The position numbers were made by a program, and so were the translations under genes. A model generated the notes under the pieces. That model saw only the letters and a program-made list of their open reading frames with translations. It had not been told where the DNA came from and searched no databases. DNA of 19,570 bases from Pigoraptor vietnamica (taxonomy: Eukaryota; Opisthokonta; Filasterea): NCBI GenBank assembly GCA_943704525.1, contig CALSCQ010002836.1, forward strand, positions 1 through 19,570, written 5' to 3'. This document shows, in pieces, positions 8,221 through 18,003 of this stretch. Each line of letters opens with the position of its first letter. The first letter of the stretch is position 1.

Positions 8221-11200
8221 ATGCCTCCCCCACAGGCTGCGAGTGGGTGCGCGCAGTGCGCAGGTGGCGCGCACGGCCCATGTGCGCACGGCGCAGGCGC
8301 ACCGCCACACACGTGCACGCGAGCGGAGAAATTTTGCGGAAATCCATTTCGCAAGCTGCTGCGCCCACTCCCTACGGCTGACGGCGCATCGTTGTTATTT
8401 TATGATCTCTCTACACTCGAGGACGCGCGTGTCGGTACGTCGTTTGGGCTCTTCGGGTGCGATTTAACGCAGTGTGCGCACTTGTGTGTGTGTACGCGTG
8501 TACGGTGTTCGCGTGTTGTTTTGCGCGTGTGCACGTATGCGTTGGTGAGCGAAGAAGCGATCTCGGAAAGTGCACATGAGAAATGGTGTGTGCGCGTGAA
8601 ACAAATGGCTCTGCGTAACGTCCGTCTCCCTCGCAGCGCGCCTCCCCCGGTGCATCCGCGTTCTGCTCGAGTCGCTCGTGCGCAACTGCGACGGCCGGTT
8701 CGTCACAGAAAGCGACGTGGCGCGCCTTTTGGACTGGGAAGCTCTGCAAGGCACGGGCGATTTGTCCGTGCCGTTTGTGCCGGCGCGCGTGCTGTATCAG
8801 GACCTCAGGTGGGCGGGGCGTATTGTGAGCTTCTGCGCGCGCACTCATGAAAGCGCGCACATGGGCACACCATGGCCACCGCTGCAGCACGCACCGTACA
8901 CACTGACCACCGCACACTGAACGTGCACACTGGTCATGTTGAACAGCACACACTGCACACACTTGCTACCGCTCTGGACGCCATGCGCGCTCATGCTGAC
9001 GACGACTGATCGGTCGGCGTGTGATTCCATTTCAGCGGCCTGCCTGCCCTTACAGACTTTGCTGCCATGCGGGACGCCGTCACGCGGCTCGGCGGGGATC
9101 CCCTGCGCGTGCGGCTGCGATGTCCCGTTGACGTGGTCCTGGAGCAGCCGGCGGAAACGGAGGCGACGGGGTGCGCTGCGCCCGCACTTTGTTCGCTGTT
9201 GTGTCATGAGAACATTGAGTGTCACCCTCGTAGCCCTTAGATACGCATGTTGCAATATCGATTCCGAGGGCCATTCACTCGTACTTGGAGCCGTCTGTGC
9301 CCTGATCTTGTTCTTTCTCTTCGTCTTTGGATGCAGGAATCCCGCGCTGGAGGCGAACCAACAGCTCGAATTTGAGCGCCACAGAGAGCGCTTTGCGTTT
9401 CTAAAGTGGAGTGCGCAGGCATTCGACGGCGTCTCTGTCCTCCCCCCGGGCGCCGGCATCGTCCGGCAGGTGCGCCCTTGTAATGGCCCCTCTTTCCTTC
9501 TTTCACCTCTTTCGCCGCCTCGCACGCTTGCTCTCAGTGGAACCGCTCGAGCTCTCACAGCACACTCACACCGGGCTGACCATCCCTCAACCGATTCACA
9601 TGCGCTGTGCAGATGAATTTCGAGTACGCCGCGCGGTTCGTCGTGGAGTCGGACGGCGTCGTGTGTCCGGACAGCGTGCTTGGTTCCGACTCCCACGTGG
9701 CAATGATAGGCGCGCTTGGGGTGCTTGGACTCAGTGGGTGGAGTGGGCGCAGCTACCCCACATCGTCTGTGTGCGTTGTTCTGTATCCATTCCGTGTGTG
9801 TGCGAGCCACGGGCTCTGCTGGCAATTCCGTTGTCTGTGCTGCCGTTGGCGGATCTCGAGTCGGATTGCCGATCTGTGAGTGATATGGCGGCGTTCGCTG
9901 ACGCGCGTCCGTCGCAGGCGCGGGTGGGATGGAACCCGAGTGCGCGCTGCTGGGGCAGCCGATGGCCTTCTCGCTCACGCGCGTCGTGGGATGCAAATTG
10001 GCCGGCGTCCTTCCGCCGTACGCGACATCGACCGACGTGGTGTTGGCAGTCACAAAGGTGCCGTGCGCGTTTCGTGTGCACTGTTTATCACACCTCGCGT
10101 GCGCTGCTGCCGCACGCCATCCATTTTTGTCATGTCATTCCTCAACCCACGCTTGCAGACGCTGCGCGAGGCTGACGTCGCGGGCTGCGTGGTGGAGTTT
10201 CTGGGCGCCGGCATTCGCCACCTGTCGATCAGCGACCGCGCGACGATCGTGAACATGTGCCCGGAGTACGGCGCAGTCGCCGGCTTCTTTCCTGCGGACG
10301 AGGCCGCCCTCGCGCACATACAGCACAAATGTGAGGGACCTTCCTGTGATTGCTTTGCATGCACCCTGGTTCGGATTTCGCTGCGGGTTTTGCGGGTTCT
10401 CGTACGGTACTGACTCAAGCCGTCGCATTAAATCGCAGCGGGCATGCGAGACCGCATAGGCACGCTGCGCTCCTTGCTGTCCGCGATGGGGCTCCTGCGA
10501 ACCGACGACGACGGCGATGCGTCGACCATTGCGTACTCGCGTGTGGTTGAAATTGATCTGTCGGCCGTTGCGCCGGCGTGCAGCGGACCCAAGCGCCCCC
10601 AGGACAAAGTGCCTCTGGCGAATATGAAGGCCGACTTCCTCGCGGTGGGCGCGGGTGGAGACGTGCGCTGGTTGCGACGTGATGCATTCATTGTTGTATG
10701 TAGTCTCTTATTGAGCCATATGGAGTGATGCATTCAATTTACTAATGCGTCTACTAACATGTGTGGTTGGAGTAGTGCCTCGCGGCCAAGCTGGGCCCGC
10801 GCGGGTTCGACATTCACGCACCGCGGCTGGCTGACAAGGTCGCCTTTGTGCACGAGGGGCGCACGCACACGATTGGCCACGGCGCAGTGGTCATTGCGGC
10901 CATCACGAGCTGCACAAACGCCACCAATCCCTCCGTCATGCTCGCCGCCGGTGCGTACCACACAGCTGTTGCTCATTATGTAACACACAGCAAGTATGTA
11001 TGTAACATGTATCGAGTTGTGCTTGTTGCCCATCACGTGACCGGGTCGCTGTATTCCACGCAGGCCTCATGGCCAAGAAGGTCGCGGACCGTAATCTCAC
11101 TGCGGCGCCATATGTGCGCAAGTCCTTCTCGCCCGGATCCCGCGTCGTCGCGTGGTATTTGGAGCGCGCGGGCGTCCTTCCCGCCCTCGAGAGGATTGGG

Positions 11201-13512
11201 TAAGCGGCATGCTACAACACGTAACACACCCTCCGCGGTGTGCCAACCACGCAAATGCTTCTCCGTCTGCGCAGGTTCCCGACGGTGGGCTACGGCTGTA
11301 TGGCGTGCGCGGGCAATTCGGGCGGCCAACTGCCGGAGGCACTGGCGGACGCCATTGAAAAGGTGTGCGGGGAGGTCTATTGTTGGGATGGGCGTGTGTT
11401 TGTGGTCCGGTTTTTGATCGCATGTATTATCGTTCGTTTGGCAGCACCGTCTCGTGGCCGTGGGCGTGCTGTCGGGTAACCGCAATTTCGAGGGGCGCAT
11501 TCACCCGCTGACGCCCGCCAACTACCTCGTGTCGCCGCTGCTCGTCATTGCGTACGCCATTGCCGGGCGCATCGACATCGACTTTGAAGCGGAGCCGCTG
11601 GGTGTGTGCGCGATCGCCAGTCACGTGCCGTTGCAGTTTCACGCTCTCAAACGCATCCGCACTTGGCAGGTGTCGATGGGGAGGGCGCTCCTGTTTATCT
11701 GCGGGATGTGTGGCCGTCACGCGAGGAGGTCCACAGCGTCGAGCGCGATGTCATCGTCCCCTCGATCTTCCGCGAAATGGACGCGCGGATTGCCGTGGGT
11801 GTCGTGCAGCTCGAGTTCGCCCCTGTTCGATCGTTGATGAAGGCATTGATGTGCTCGGCTCTTTGCGGCGTGGGCATTGTGTGGATGCACAGTGAAGTGG
11901 CTGACCTCATCTCGGTGTCGTGCCTTCTCCCTGTCGGCTGCTGCAGGGCGCTGCTTTGCCGTGGCACACGCTCGCGAGTCCCTCAGGGCCCCTCTACCCT
12001 TGGGACCCCAATTCGACATTCATCAAGCGGCCGCCGTTCTTCGACGACCTTGTACGTATGCGTGCGGCGAGTTGCGCCGCGTGCATGTGACCTGTATCTC
12101 ACAACTGCCCGTGTCGGCTTTCTCTTTACATCCAGACGCGCGACGTGCGCCCTCTCGCGTGCATGCGGGACGTCCCCATCTTGCTGATGCTGGGCGACGG
12201 CGTCAGCTCGGACCACATATCGCCCGCAGGGAGCATTCTTCGGAACAGCCCCGCGTCCAAATACCTGGCCTCCAAGGGGTGCGTCGCTGTCGGCGCTTGT
12301 CCGATGCGAGCGCGTGTGCGTTGCGAGTGGTTTGCATTGAGAGTGCGTGCTTCTTTCGTGTCTTTGCGGCCCGTATTCACATCAAGCCCATCGTCCACAC
12401 ACACACAGGCTGGTACCACGTGATTTTTCGTCATACGGAGCGCGACGCGCACACGATGCGGTCATGGCGCGGGGGACATTTGGCAACCCGAAGCTAACCA
12501 ACTGCGCGCTTGCGTCCGCGTCAGGCCGACCCGGTGCATGTGCGGCGGGCGGCAGCGTCAAGGCTCTGCACGCCCACTCGGGGGAGGTGATGGACGTGTT
12601 CGATTGCGCGGATCGGTATTGCCGCGAGAGGCGCGGTCCGCCGCTTGCCGTGCTTGCTGGCGCCGACTACGGCGTTGGATCCGCGCGCGAGTGGGCCGTG
12701 AAGGGCCCGTGGGTTGTTGGCGTGCGCGTTGTTGTTGCACACTCGTTCGACCGCAAGCACCGAGCGGGACTCGTTGCCATGGGGATCCTGCCGCTGCAGT
12801 TTCTCGCGGATGCACCCGACGCGCCCACAAATAACACGGGCGTGGTGGGCGGTACGACAATACGGAGCAGCGATGGTTTTGTCCCATCCGTCGGTTCTCG
12901 CGACAGTGGGTCTGCGTCATTGCCGGTCCACTTCTGCGAGGACGCGAGCTGTACCAACTACGGCAGGGCTGGATTCGGCACAACTTCGCCGTGTGCGCCG
13001 GCACAGACCCTGTCGCGCGAGCGGGCACCTGCCAAGGGCGCCGTGATTCACCGAGTGGTGGCGGGGCGGACGGTGCGTCTCGACCACGTGGCTCTGTCGC
13101 GGGACGGCGCGCGCTTGGGCTGTCAGGTGGAGCGTGCATGCGTGGCGGGCGCAACGGAGTGTCCCGCCGCCGCGCTTTGCGATACCCACTCGCTCTCGAG
13201 TGGAGCGCCTTCGCCGCCGCCGACGCACTGCGCGTCGAAGCTCTGTGCCAGCGGACTCACGGGCCGCGAGCTATTGACCATCGACCTCAGTGATGGTGTT
13301 GAACCTGGGGCCATATTGACGCTGCGGGTAAGTTGCGCTATTGCGAGAAACGAAAGATGTAGGAATTTGACATGCTTGCACGCCTTTTTGCTTTGCAGAC
13401 CGACAACGGCCGCGTTTTCCGTGTCCGGGTGCTCTTGTCGACGACCGCGGAGGTTGAAATGGTGCGCCACGGCGGCGTATTGATGATGGAGGCGCGCGCT
13501 CTTCTTACCTGA
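8221..13512 (+). CDS. ACO1: Cytosolic aconitase / iron-regulatory-protein homologue, catalytic histidines replaced, 17 exons
   Basis: Exons: 8221-8434, 8637-8808, 9036-9170, 9337-9469, 9613-9733, 9918-10057, 10159-10330, 10439-10644, 10776-10950, 11064-11199, 11275-11362, 11445-11601, 11670-11794, 11947-12051, 12136-12278, 12409-13327, 13399-13512. All junctions keep frame, giving 1084 residues against about 890 for IRP1. Collinear motifs: [62 protein letters not shown]. The three [4Fe-4S] cysteines are present ([18 protein letters not shown]), as are the substrate arginines ([19 protein letters not shown]). However, the Asp-His pair after CPxDxV is Glu-Gln (165-166), and the His of IIHQ is Arg217. 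Two cysteine-rich additions exist: an N-terminal leader before NPF and about 145 residues in domain 4 (875-1021). Orthology to the IRP1/cytosolic aconitase group is secure; loss of catalysis and gain of a regulatory role are inferences. Confidence 0.93.
10752..10760 (+). other. Consensus branch point in aconitase intron 8
   Basis: TACTAACAT stands about 20 bases before the TAG acceptor at 10773-10775. It matches the classic branch-point sequence and supports exon 9 starting at TGC 10776, as the protein alignment also requires. Confidence 0.5.
12809..13250 (+). other. Large cysteine-rich insertion in aconitase domain 4
   Basis: Between GILPLQF and LTGREL, where IRP1 has about 10 residues, exon 16 encodes roughly 145 residues with nine cysteines. 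The first half is Ser/Gly/Thr-rich; the second contains a basic-hydrophobic stretch ([18 protein letters not shown]). No intron-like donor/acceptor pair is needed and the frame is open throughout. I recognise no domain. Confidence 0.75.
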
Positions 13513-13782
13513 GTGCCGGTGGCAATGAAAGGGCAACCCGGTTCCTGTAACTTACAGTCGGCCGTGAACTGCAACCAAGGGCTCTCAACGCGGTCTAACC
13601 ACGACGGTGGGCGCACAATGGATTGTTGCAGACGCGCGCCCTTCAATCATTTGCCACAGTGAAACGTGCGACGCAGTCAGCGCCACTGACAAAGCTTCGT
13701 CGATGGCCAACACTAAGAGATTGCTCATGCTCGCGATGGCGCCACTGTGCATGGACGCAAGCTGGTTGAAGAAAATTGAGCT
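13513..13782. other. Tail-to-tail region between aconitase/IRP and NIFK-like genes
   Basis: These 270 bases hold both 3' ends and no supported reading frame. The notable element is the palindrome at 13545-13557. Confidence 0.6.
13545..13557. terminator. Palindrome CTGTAA-C-TTACAG, possible two-way polyadenylation signal
   Basis: TGTAA lies 34 bases after the aconitase stop on the plus strand, and the same word is read on the minus strand toward the convergent NIFK-like gene, though 230 bases from its stop. Use as a signal is inferred. Confidence 0.35.
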
Positions 13783-15887
13783 TTAGTCGTCGAACCGTTT
13801 CTTCTTGGGCGCTGGAAGAGCCGTCGCACTCTGCAAGAGGGAGAGAAATGTCACAACTTAAAATACAGCACAAAGGCAAGCGGGGCGTGTCTGTATAACC
13901 GAGCTAGCCTGTGTGCGAGTACCGGCCGTGCAGAGCAAGCGACGTGAACCCACGTATCCCGGGAATTCGTAGTCGATTCCGAGGGCTTCGATCCGCTTCC
14001 TCTTCTTTGTTTCCGCTTTGAGGAGATTCCCAACAACGCGCTGGTGCTGCTTTGGGTCCTCGCGCGCCTGCGACCACACACGCTCTCGCATTGATATCGG
14101 CAGAGAGACGTATCACAACACGAACCAACCGCCCAACAGCAGGTGCGGACCTCCAGTTTTTCCACCACAAGAGCACATTGAGACGAAGCTCACACAACAC
14201 GCACGCACCTTTTGCCGGCGCAGGCGCTCGACACGCTGCCATGGCACTCGCTTGAATTTCTTGTCCGCACCCTTGAACAGCTCCGGATGCACACTGTCCT
14301 CGTCCACCATCTTGCCTGCAGCGCAAGTGGAGTGAGAAGGCCTGCCAAGACGCACAACAGCGCGCAATGCACGAAGCCAATTGTATCGAACAGATCGCAA
14401 AGTCAAAAGACAATTGCGCACAGGGAGCCGTTCCACAGACAGAGAAAAGGCGCCTCAGCCCACATTTTAGCAGCCTGTTGAACATGAGGTAATTGTTCAT
14501 AGTGTCTGCCGCAATCTCGGCGACCTCCCTGTACTTGAACTCGACGAATGCGTACCCCTTCGGCTTGCCCGACTGGGGAACGAAAGCACAATTCACGCCA
14601 TGTAAGCCATAGCAACTGCGCTTGAGCAGACTGCGCGCGTGTGCGGAGTTTGGAGGAGGACGGGAGAGACAGCTAGACAGAGAGGGAGAGTCCGAGAGAG
14701 AGAGAGGCATCAGTTCTTGGCAGTCATAGGGGATCAGCCCCCAGCGACTCAAAGAGAAGGGAGGAGTGTGTATCTCCAAGTACTCCATGCATAAGTGTGC
14801 GAGTGTGCGTCTGTGGCGTTTGTGAAGTTTTGTGTGCATTTGTGTACTGCATATGCGAATGTGCGCGTGCGTGCCACGAGTGCATGGAGCATGCGCGCAT
14901 GTGGGGGTGCGCGTAAGTGTGGGCGTGCGCGCGTGTGTGTGCGCGAGCTCGCCCATTCGCACCTTCTTCGAGCGCGACACGCGCACGCGAGTGACGTCGC
15001 CAAACTGCGAGAAGAAGCCCCGGATTTGGTCCTCGTAAAATCCGTGCGGAATGTGTCCAATGTACATCACGCCGCGCTTGGAGCCGTCGAGGTTCTGCGC
15101 AGGCTCAGTGGGTCAGTTTCATCGGCCAAGTAGACGACAACAGCGAGTGAGAACCACCACGCCTCTTGCGCGATCCCCTCTTCTCTATGGGAGCAAACGG
15201 CAGAGTCCGAAATGCACGCACCGACTGCACTTGCACTGACCAGAGCACAGCGCCTGCGGATGCGCTTCCCACCTGCGGGATGGCCTTCAGGCGCTCCTCC
15301 ACCGCCTTCTGCGTCTTCGCGTCCAGTGACACTGCGTCCGCCGCCGCCGCAAAGCGGTCTTCTTCGCTGTCGCTGCTCTGCTCCGACCCGTTGTCGGTCT
15401 CGTCTTCGCTGTCGCTCTCGGGTACCGCCATCGCTGTCTCAGATGCCTTCGTATCGTCCGCGTCGCTCTCGTCGGAATTGTACTCGCGCGCGGCCCCCTT
15501 GGTCGAGTGGCCTCGCACGGCCGCAGCGCTTCGCCTGGCCGGAGTTCCGAGAGCGGCGGCCTTGGTGACGCGTGCTGGAGTCACCTCGCCCTTATTCGCA
15601 GCCGTTCCCTTTGTACCTTTGCTCTTCGTTGCGGGTGCTCCCTTCGCAGCCGCGCCCGCATTGGCAGCCGCTTCCTTTGTCGCCTTGCTCGGGGTTGCGG
15701 ACGTCTTTGTCACGCGGGCGGATGCGGCGCGTCGCACGGTCGAATCCTTCTTGGGCGAAACGGACGCCGCCGGTTCCTTCTTGGGCGACGTGCTATCTGC
15801 TCCCTTCGCGGGCGCCTTACGCTTGCGAAGTGCGACCATTCTCGGCTGTGAATGGGCTTCGATGCGGCGGCGCGATTGATCAACCAT
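13783..15887 (-). CDS. NIFK: NIFK/Nop15-like nucleolar RRM protein, 6 exons
   Basis: Orthologues are nucleolar RNA-binding proteins needed for large-subunit (ITS2, 5.8S/25S) rRNA processing. Minus-strand exons: 15887-15273, 15094-14963, 14572-14464, 14315-14209, 14067-13954, 13830-13783; all junctions keep frame, giving 374 residues. The single RRM (about 213-290) has RNP2 [20 protein letters not shown] and RNP1 KGYAFVEF, then [14 protein letters not shown], all characteristic of this family. A basic tail follows, with [25 protein letters not shown] and a terminal PKKKR nuclear-signal-like cluster. The first 205 residues are unusual: Lys/Ala/Thr-rich KG repeats, then an acidic Ser-rich stretch ([28 protein letters not shown]) that looks like casein kinase 2 substrate. 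A second ATG at 15839 would remove 16 residues. No stop interrupts the spliced frame. Confidence 0.92.
14573..14962 (-). other. Long low-complexity intron of the NIFK-like gene
   Basis: At 390 bases this is the longest intron. On the plus strand it holds a GA-rich tract (about 14653-14706) and a GT/GC alternating purine-pyrimidine tract (about 14788-14946). In the transcript these are a CU-rich tract near the 3' side and a CA/CG tract after the 5' splice site. I see no gene inside it. Confidence 0.75.
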
Positions 15888-16127
15888 CGGCTTCACCGTG
15901 TGTTGCACGTGTTGTTACTACGTTTGTAACATCCCGCTAAGTGACGTCATTGTCGAATGGAATGCAAATCGGATAACGACAACACATACACACTCTCTCT
16001 CTGTCGGGAAACGCAGTCCATGTTGCGCGCGGGTTCGTTCAAGGTAGTTTCTATCGAGCGGTGCATTGTGCGTGCGCGGACACTGCAGTTGGTTTGCTGT
16101 GGTAACACACTTCCGTTGAGGAATAAC
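15888..16127. promoter_or_regulatory. Head-to-head promoter region of NIFK-like and macro-domain genes
   Basis: The 240 bases between the divergent ATGs contain an inverted repeat TGTTAC/GTAACA (15913-15918 and 15926-15931), a perfect CRE palindrome TGACGTCA (15942-15949) and an octamer-like ATGCAAAT (15962-15969) within 60 bases. These match known eukaryotic factor sites; function here is inferred. Confidence 0.5.
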
Positions 16128-17331
16128 ATGGCGACCACTGCCGACGTCGACGTGGAGGCGCGCCGCCAGTTGTATGCCTGCGGCCGCAATTTCAAGACAC
16201 TGGCGGACATACCCACGTGGGCGAGCACCGGAACGCACAGAAAAGGTGCGTTGCGGTGGGCCACGTACATCTGCATGGACTTCAGGCATGTTGTGCGCTG
16301 CTTTGGCGCTGATAACTTGTGTTTGTTAACTGGCATTTGCATGGTGCTCCGATTAACACACGCTCCCCTCCAGATGGCGATCCGCAGCCGCAAGCGAGCG
16401 CACGCGACGATCTCAACGCGAAGGTGTCTCTGTGGAAGGGGGACATCACGCAGCTTGAGATTGATGCCGTGGTCAACGCGGCCAACGAGCGGTGCCTCGG
16501 CGGCGGGGGCATTGACGGCGCCATTCACCGCGCCGCGGGGCGCCTCCTCTACAACGAGTGCCTGACACTCAACGGCTGCCGCACGGGTGACGCGAAGATC
16601 ACCGGAGGGTGGAAGCTGCCTGCGCGCCATATCATCCACACAGTGGGCCCCGTCTACGAGGGCCGGCGGAGCGAGGAGTGCGCAAGGCTCCTCGAGAGTT
16701 GCTATAGACGGTGAGTTTGCTGCACTTGTACCTCGCTTATTGCGCATCCATCAACAACCATTGCGTCGATCAACAACCATTGAATGTTTTTATCGGGCGT
16801 AACAACGTTGTCATCGTTTGCAGGTCGATGGAAGTGGCCATGAAGCACGAGCGTCGCTCGGTGGCCTTCTGCTGCGTGTCGACGGGCGTGTATGGCTTCC
16901 CCAATCAACCCGCCGCGGAAATTGCCCTCCGCACCGTGCGTCAAATGCTCGAGGCGAATGCTGACAAGGTGCGTGCTTGAGGCGTCCGCTCTTTGCCGCG
17001 CACTGTGGATGCTTGTGCATATGATGCGCGCACACCTCCCGCTGACGCTGAATTGAACACACACACATAAACGCACACACGCACGCGCACACCCATCGTG
17101 CACGTACCCTCCACAAACGGCATACACTCCATCACCCACCGGCCACACTCAGGCGGCACATGCACACATTGATTTCCAACAACAAATGGTATGGATATGA
17201 TATTTACACGAACCCCCTTTTCGATGCAGTTTGACCGCGTCATATTCTGTGTTTTCCTTGATGTGGATGACGCAATTTATCGGCGGCTTCTGCCTGTGTT
17301 CTTTCCTCTTTCCGTCACGCCCCTTCGGTGA
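16128..17331 (+). CDS. MACROD: MacroD-type macro-domain protein (ADP-ribosyl hydrolase), 4 exons
   Basis: MacroD proteins remove mono-ADP-ribose from acidic residues and deacetylate O-acetyl-ADP-ribose. Exons 16128-16245, 16374-16710, 16824-16968 and 17230-17331 join in frame to 233 residues, typical for the family. Residues about 55-225 form one macro domain with all signature motifs: [30 protein letters not shown] (ADP-ribose binding and catalytic loop), [20 protein letters not shown] and [18 protein letters not shown]. The last exon ends with [16 protein letters not shown], the final strand and helix. The N terminus (1-54) is short and I see no mitochondrial or membrane signal. The third intron (16969-17229) carries a CA-rich tract. 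Identification is secure; which substrate it acts on cannot be told. Confidence 0.93.
17057..17093 (+). repeat. CA-rich alternating purine-pyrimidine tract in macro-domain intron 3
   Basis: Alternating CA/CG dinucleotides run almost unbroken here. The tract resembles the GT/CA tracts found in several other introns of the window. Confidence 0.7.
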
Positions 17332-18003
17332 GGCGGGCCGGTTTCACACAGTGAGTTCAGTAAACGCTTTTAGTGAAATTCACAGCACCGACGTTTCAGT
17401 TCGAGTGGATTGGCCTCGTGCGCTGTCCTCGTCGTTTGTCGGTGCGCCCGGAGTGCTGTCTGTCAGCGGTTCTTTCTTGCATTTGCCCTGTTTCTCTGCT
17501 CCGCCTTCCAACAAGGCAGGGCCGTCACGGTTGTGCCCGATGTCACACTGTAAACACCCATCAACCAAGAACAGCCGACGAGGGAACAGAAGCAGCGTGA
17601 GACAGCCAGACACCACGTGACCCACGCTGTGCTCAATGAACGTGTGGAGGGCGTAGGAAAAGCCGCAGACAGCTGCGGCGCGTCCATGTCAGCACGGGGT
17701 GATCGACGCAACAACACGCAAGGCACGTCCATACCACGTGGCGTTTTGCTTCGATCCAACGGTACCTCAGAGAGTGCCACGCCGCATTGTGCGCCTTTTC
17801 TCCCTCGTATTCGCTGCCAATTATCGCATGTTACTTGCAAATGAAAACTCGCCCTGAAAAAAGTTTGTCCCAGGGGCATGTGTTAACAAGAGACGCTGTG
17901 GCTGGACCCTGATTGCATGCCATTTTGGCCGGGCGTGAATTTCAGTTCTCCCTGCCCACCAAACACCGAACTCCAAGACCGGGACTGAACTCGTCCTCTT
18001 GCT
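17332..18003. other. Intergenic region after the macro-domain gene
   Basis: These 670 bases contain no reading frame I can support. TGTAAA at 17549-17554 might end the macro-domain transcript. Two CACGTG palindromes (17614-17619 and 17735-17740) could belong to a promoter for the downstream gene. Confidence 0.5.

Noticed and set aside
8254-8259. CAGTGC at the 5' end of the aconitase/IRP gene, the loop sequence of an iron-responsive element
   Set aside because: The five bases on each side (GCGCG and GCAGG side) do not pair, and no bulged C is placed correctly; it also lies inside the predicted coding region.
8123-8368. Minus-strand open frame opposite aconitase exon 1
   Set aside because: Composition looks like the shadow of a GC-rich exon on the other strand, with no family resemblance.
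10645-10728. Continuation of aconitase exon 8 to the later donor GTATGT near 10695
   Set aside because: Ending at the GTGGGC donor after 10644 restores the family pattern DFxxCLxAK with the next exon; the longer version adds unrelated residues.
11834-11904. Possible box C/D snoRNA in aconitase intron 13 (TTGATGA ... CTGA)
   Set aside because: The C box is imperfect and the flanks do not form a terminal stem.
17332-17620. Extended C terminus of the macro-domain protein in an overlapping frame
   Set aside because: The spliced frame ends with a stop at 17329-17331 right after the final conserved helix; the other frame shows no family similarity.
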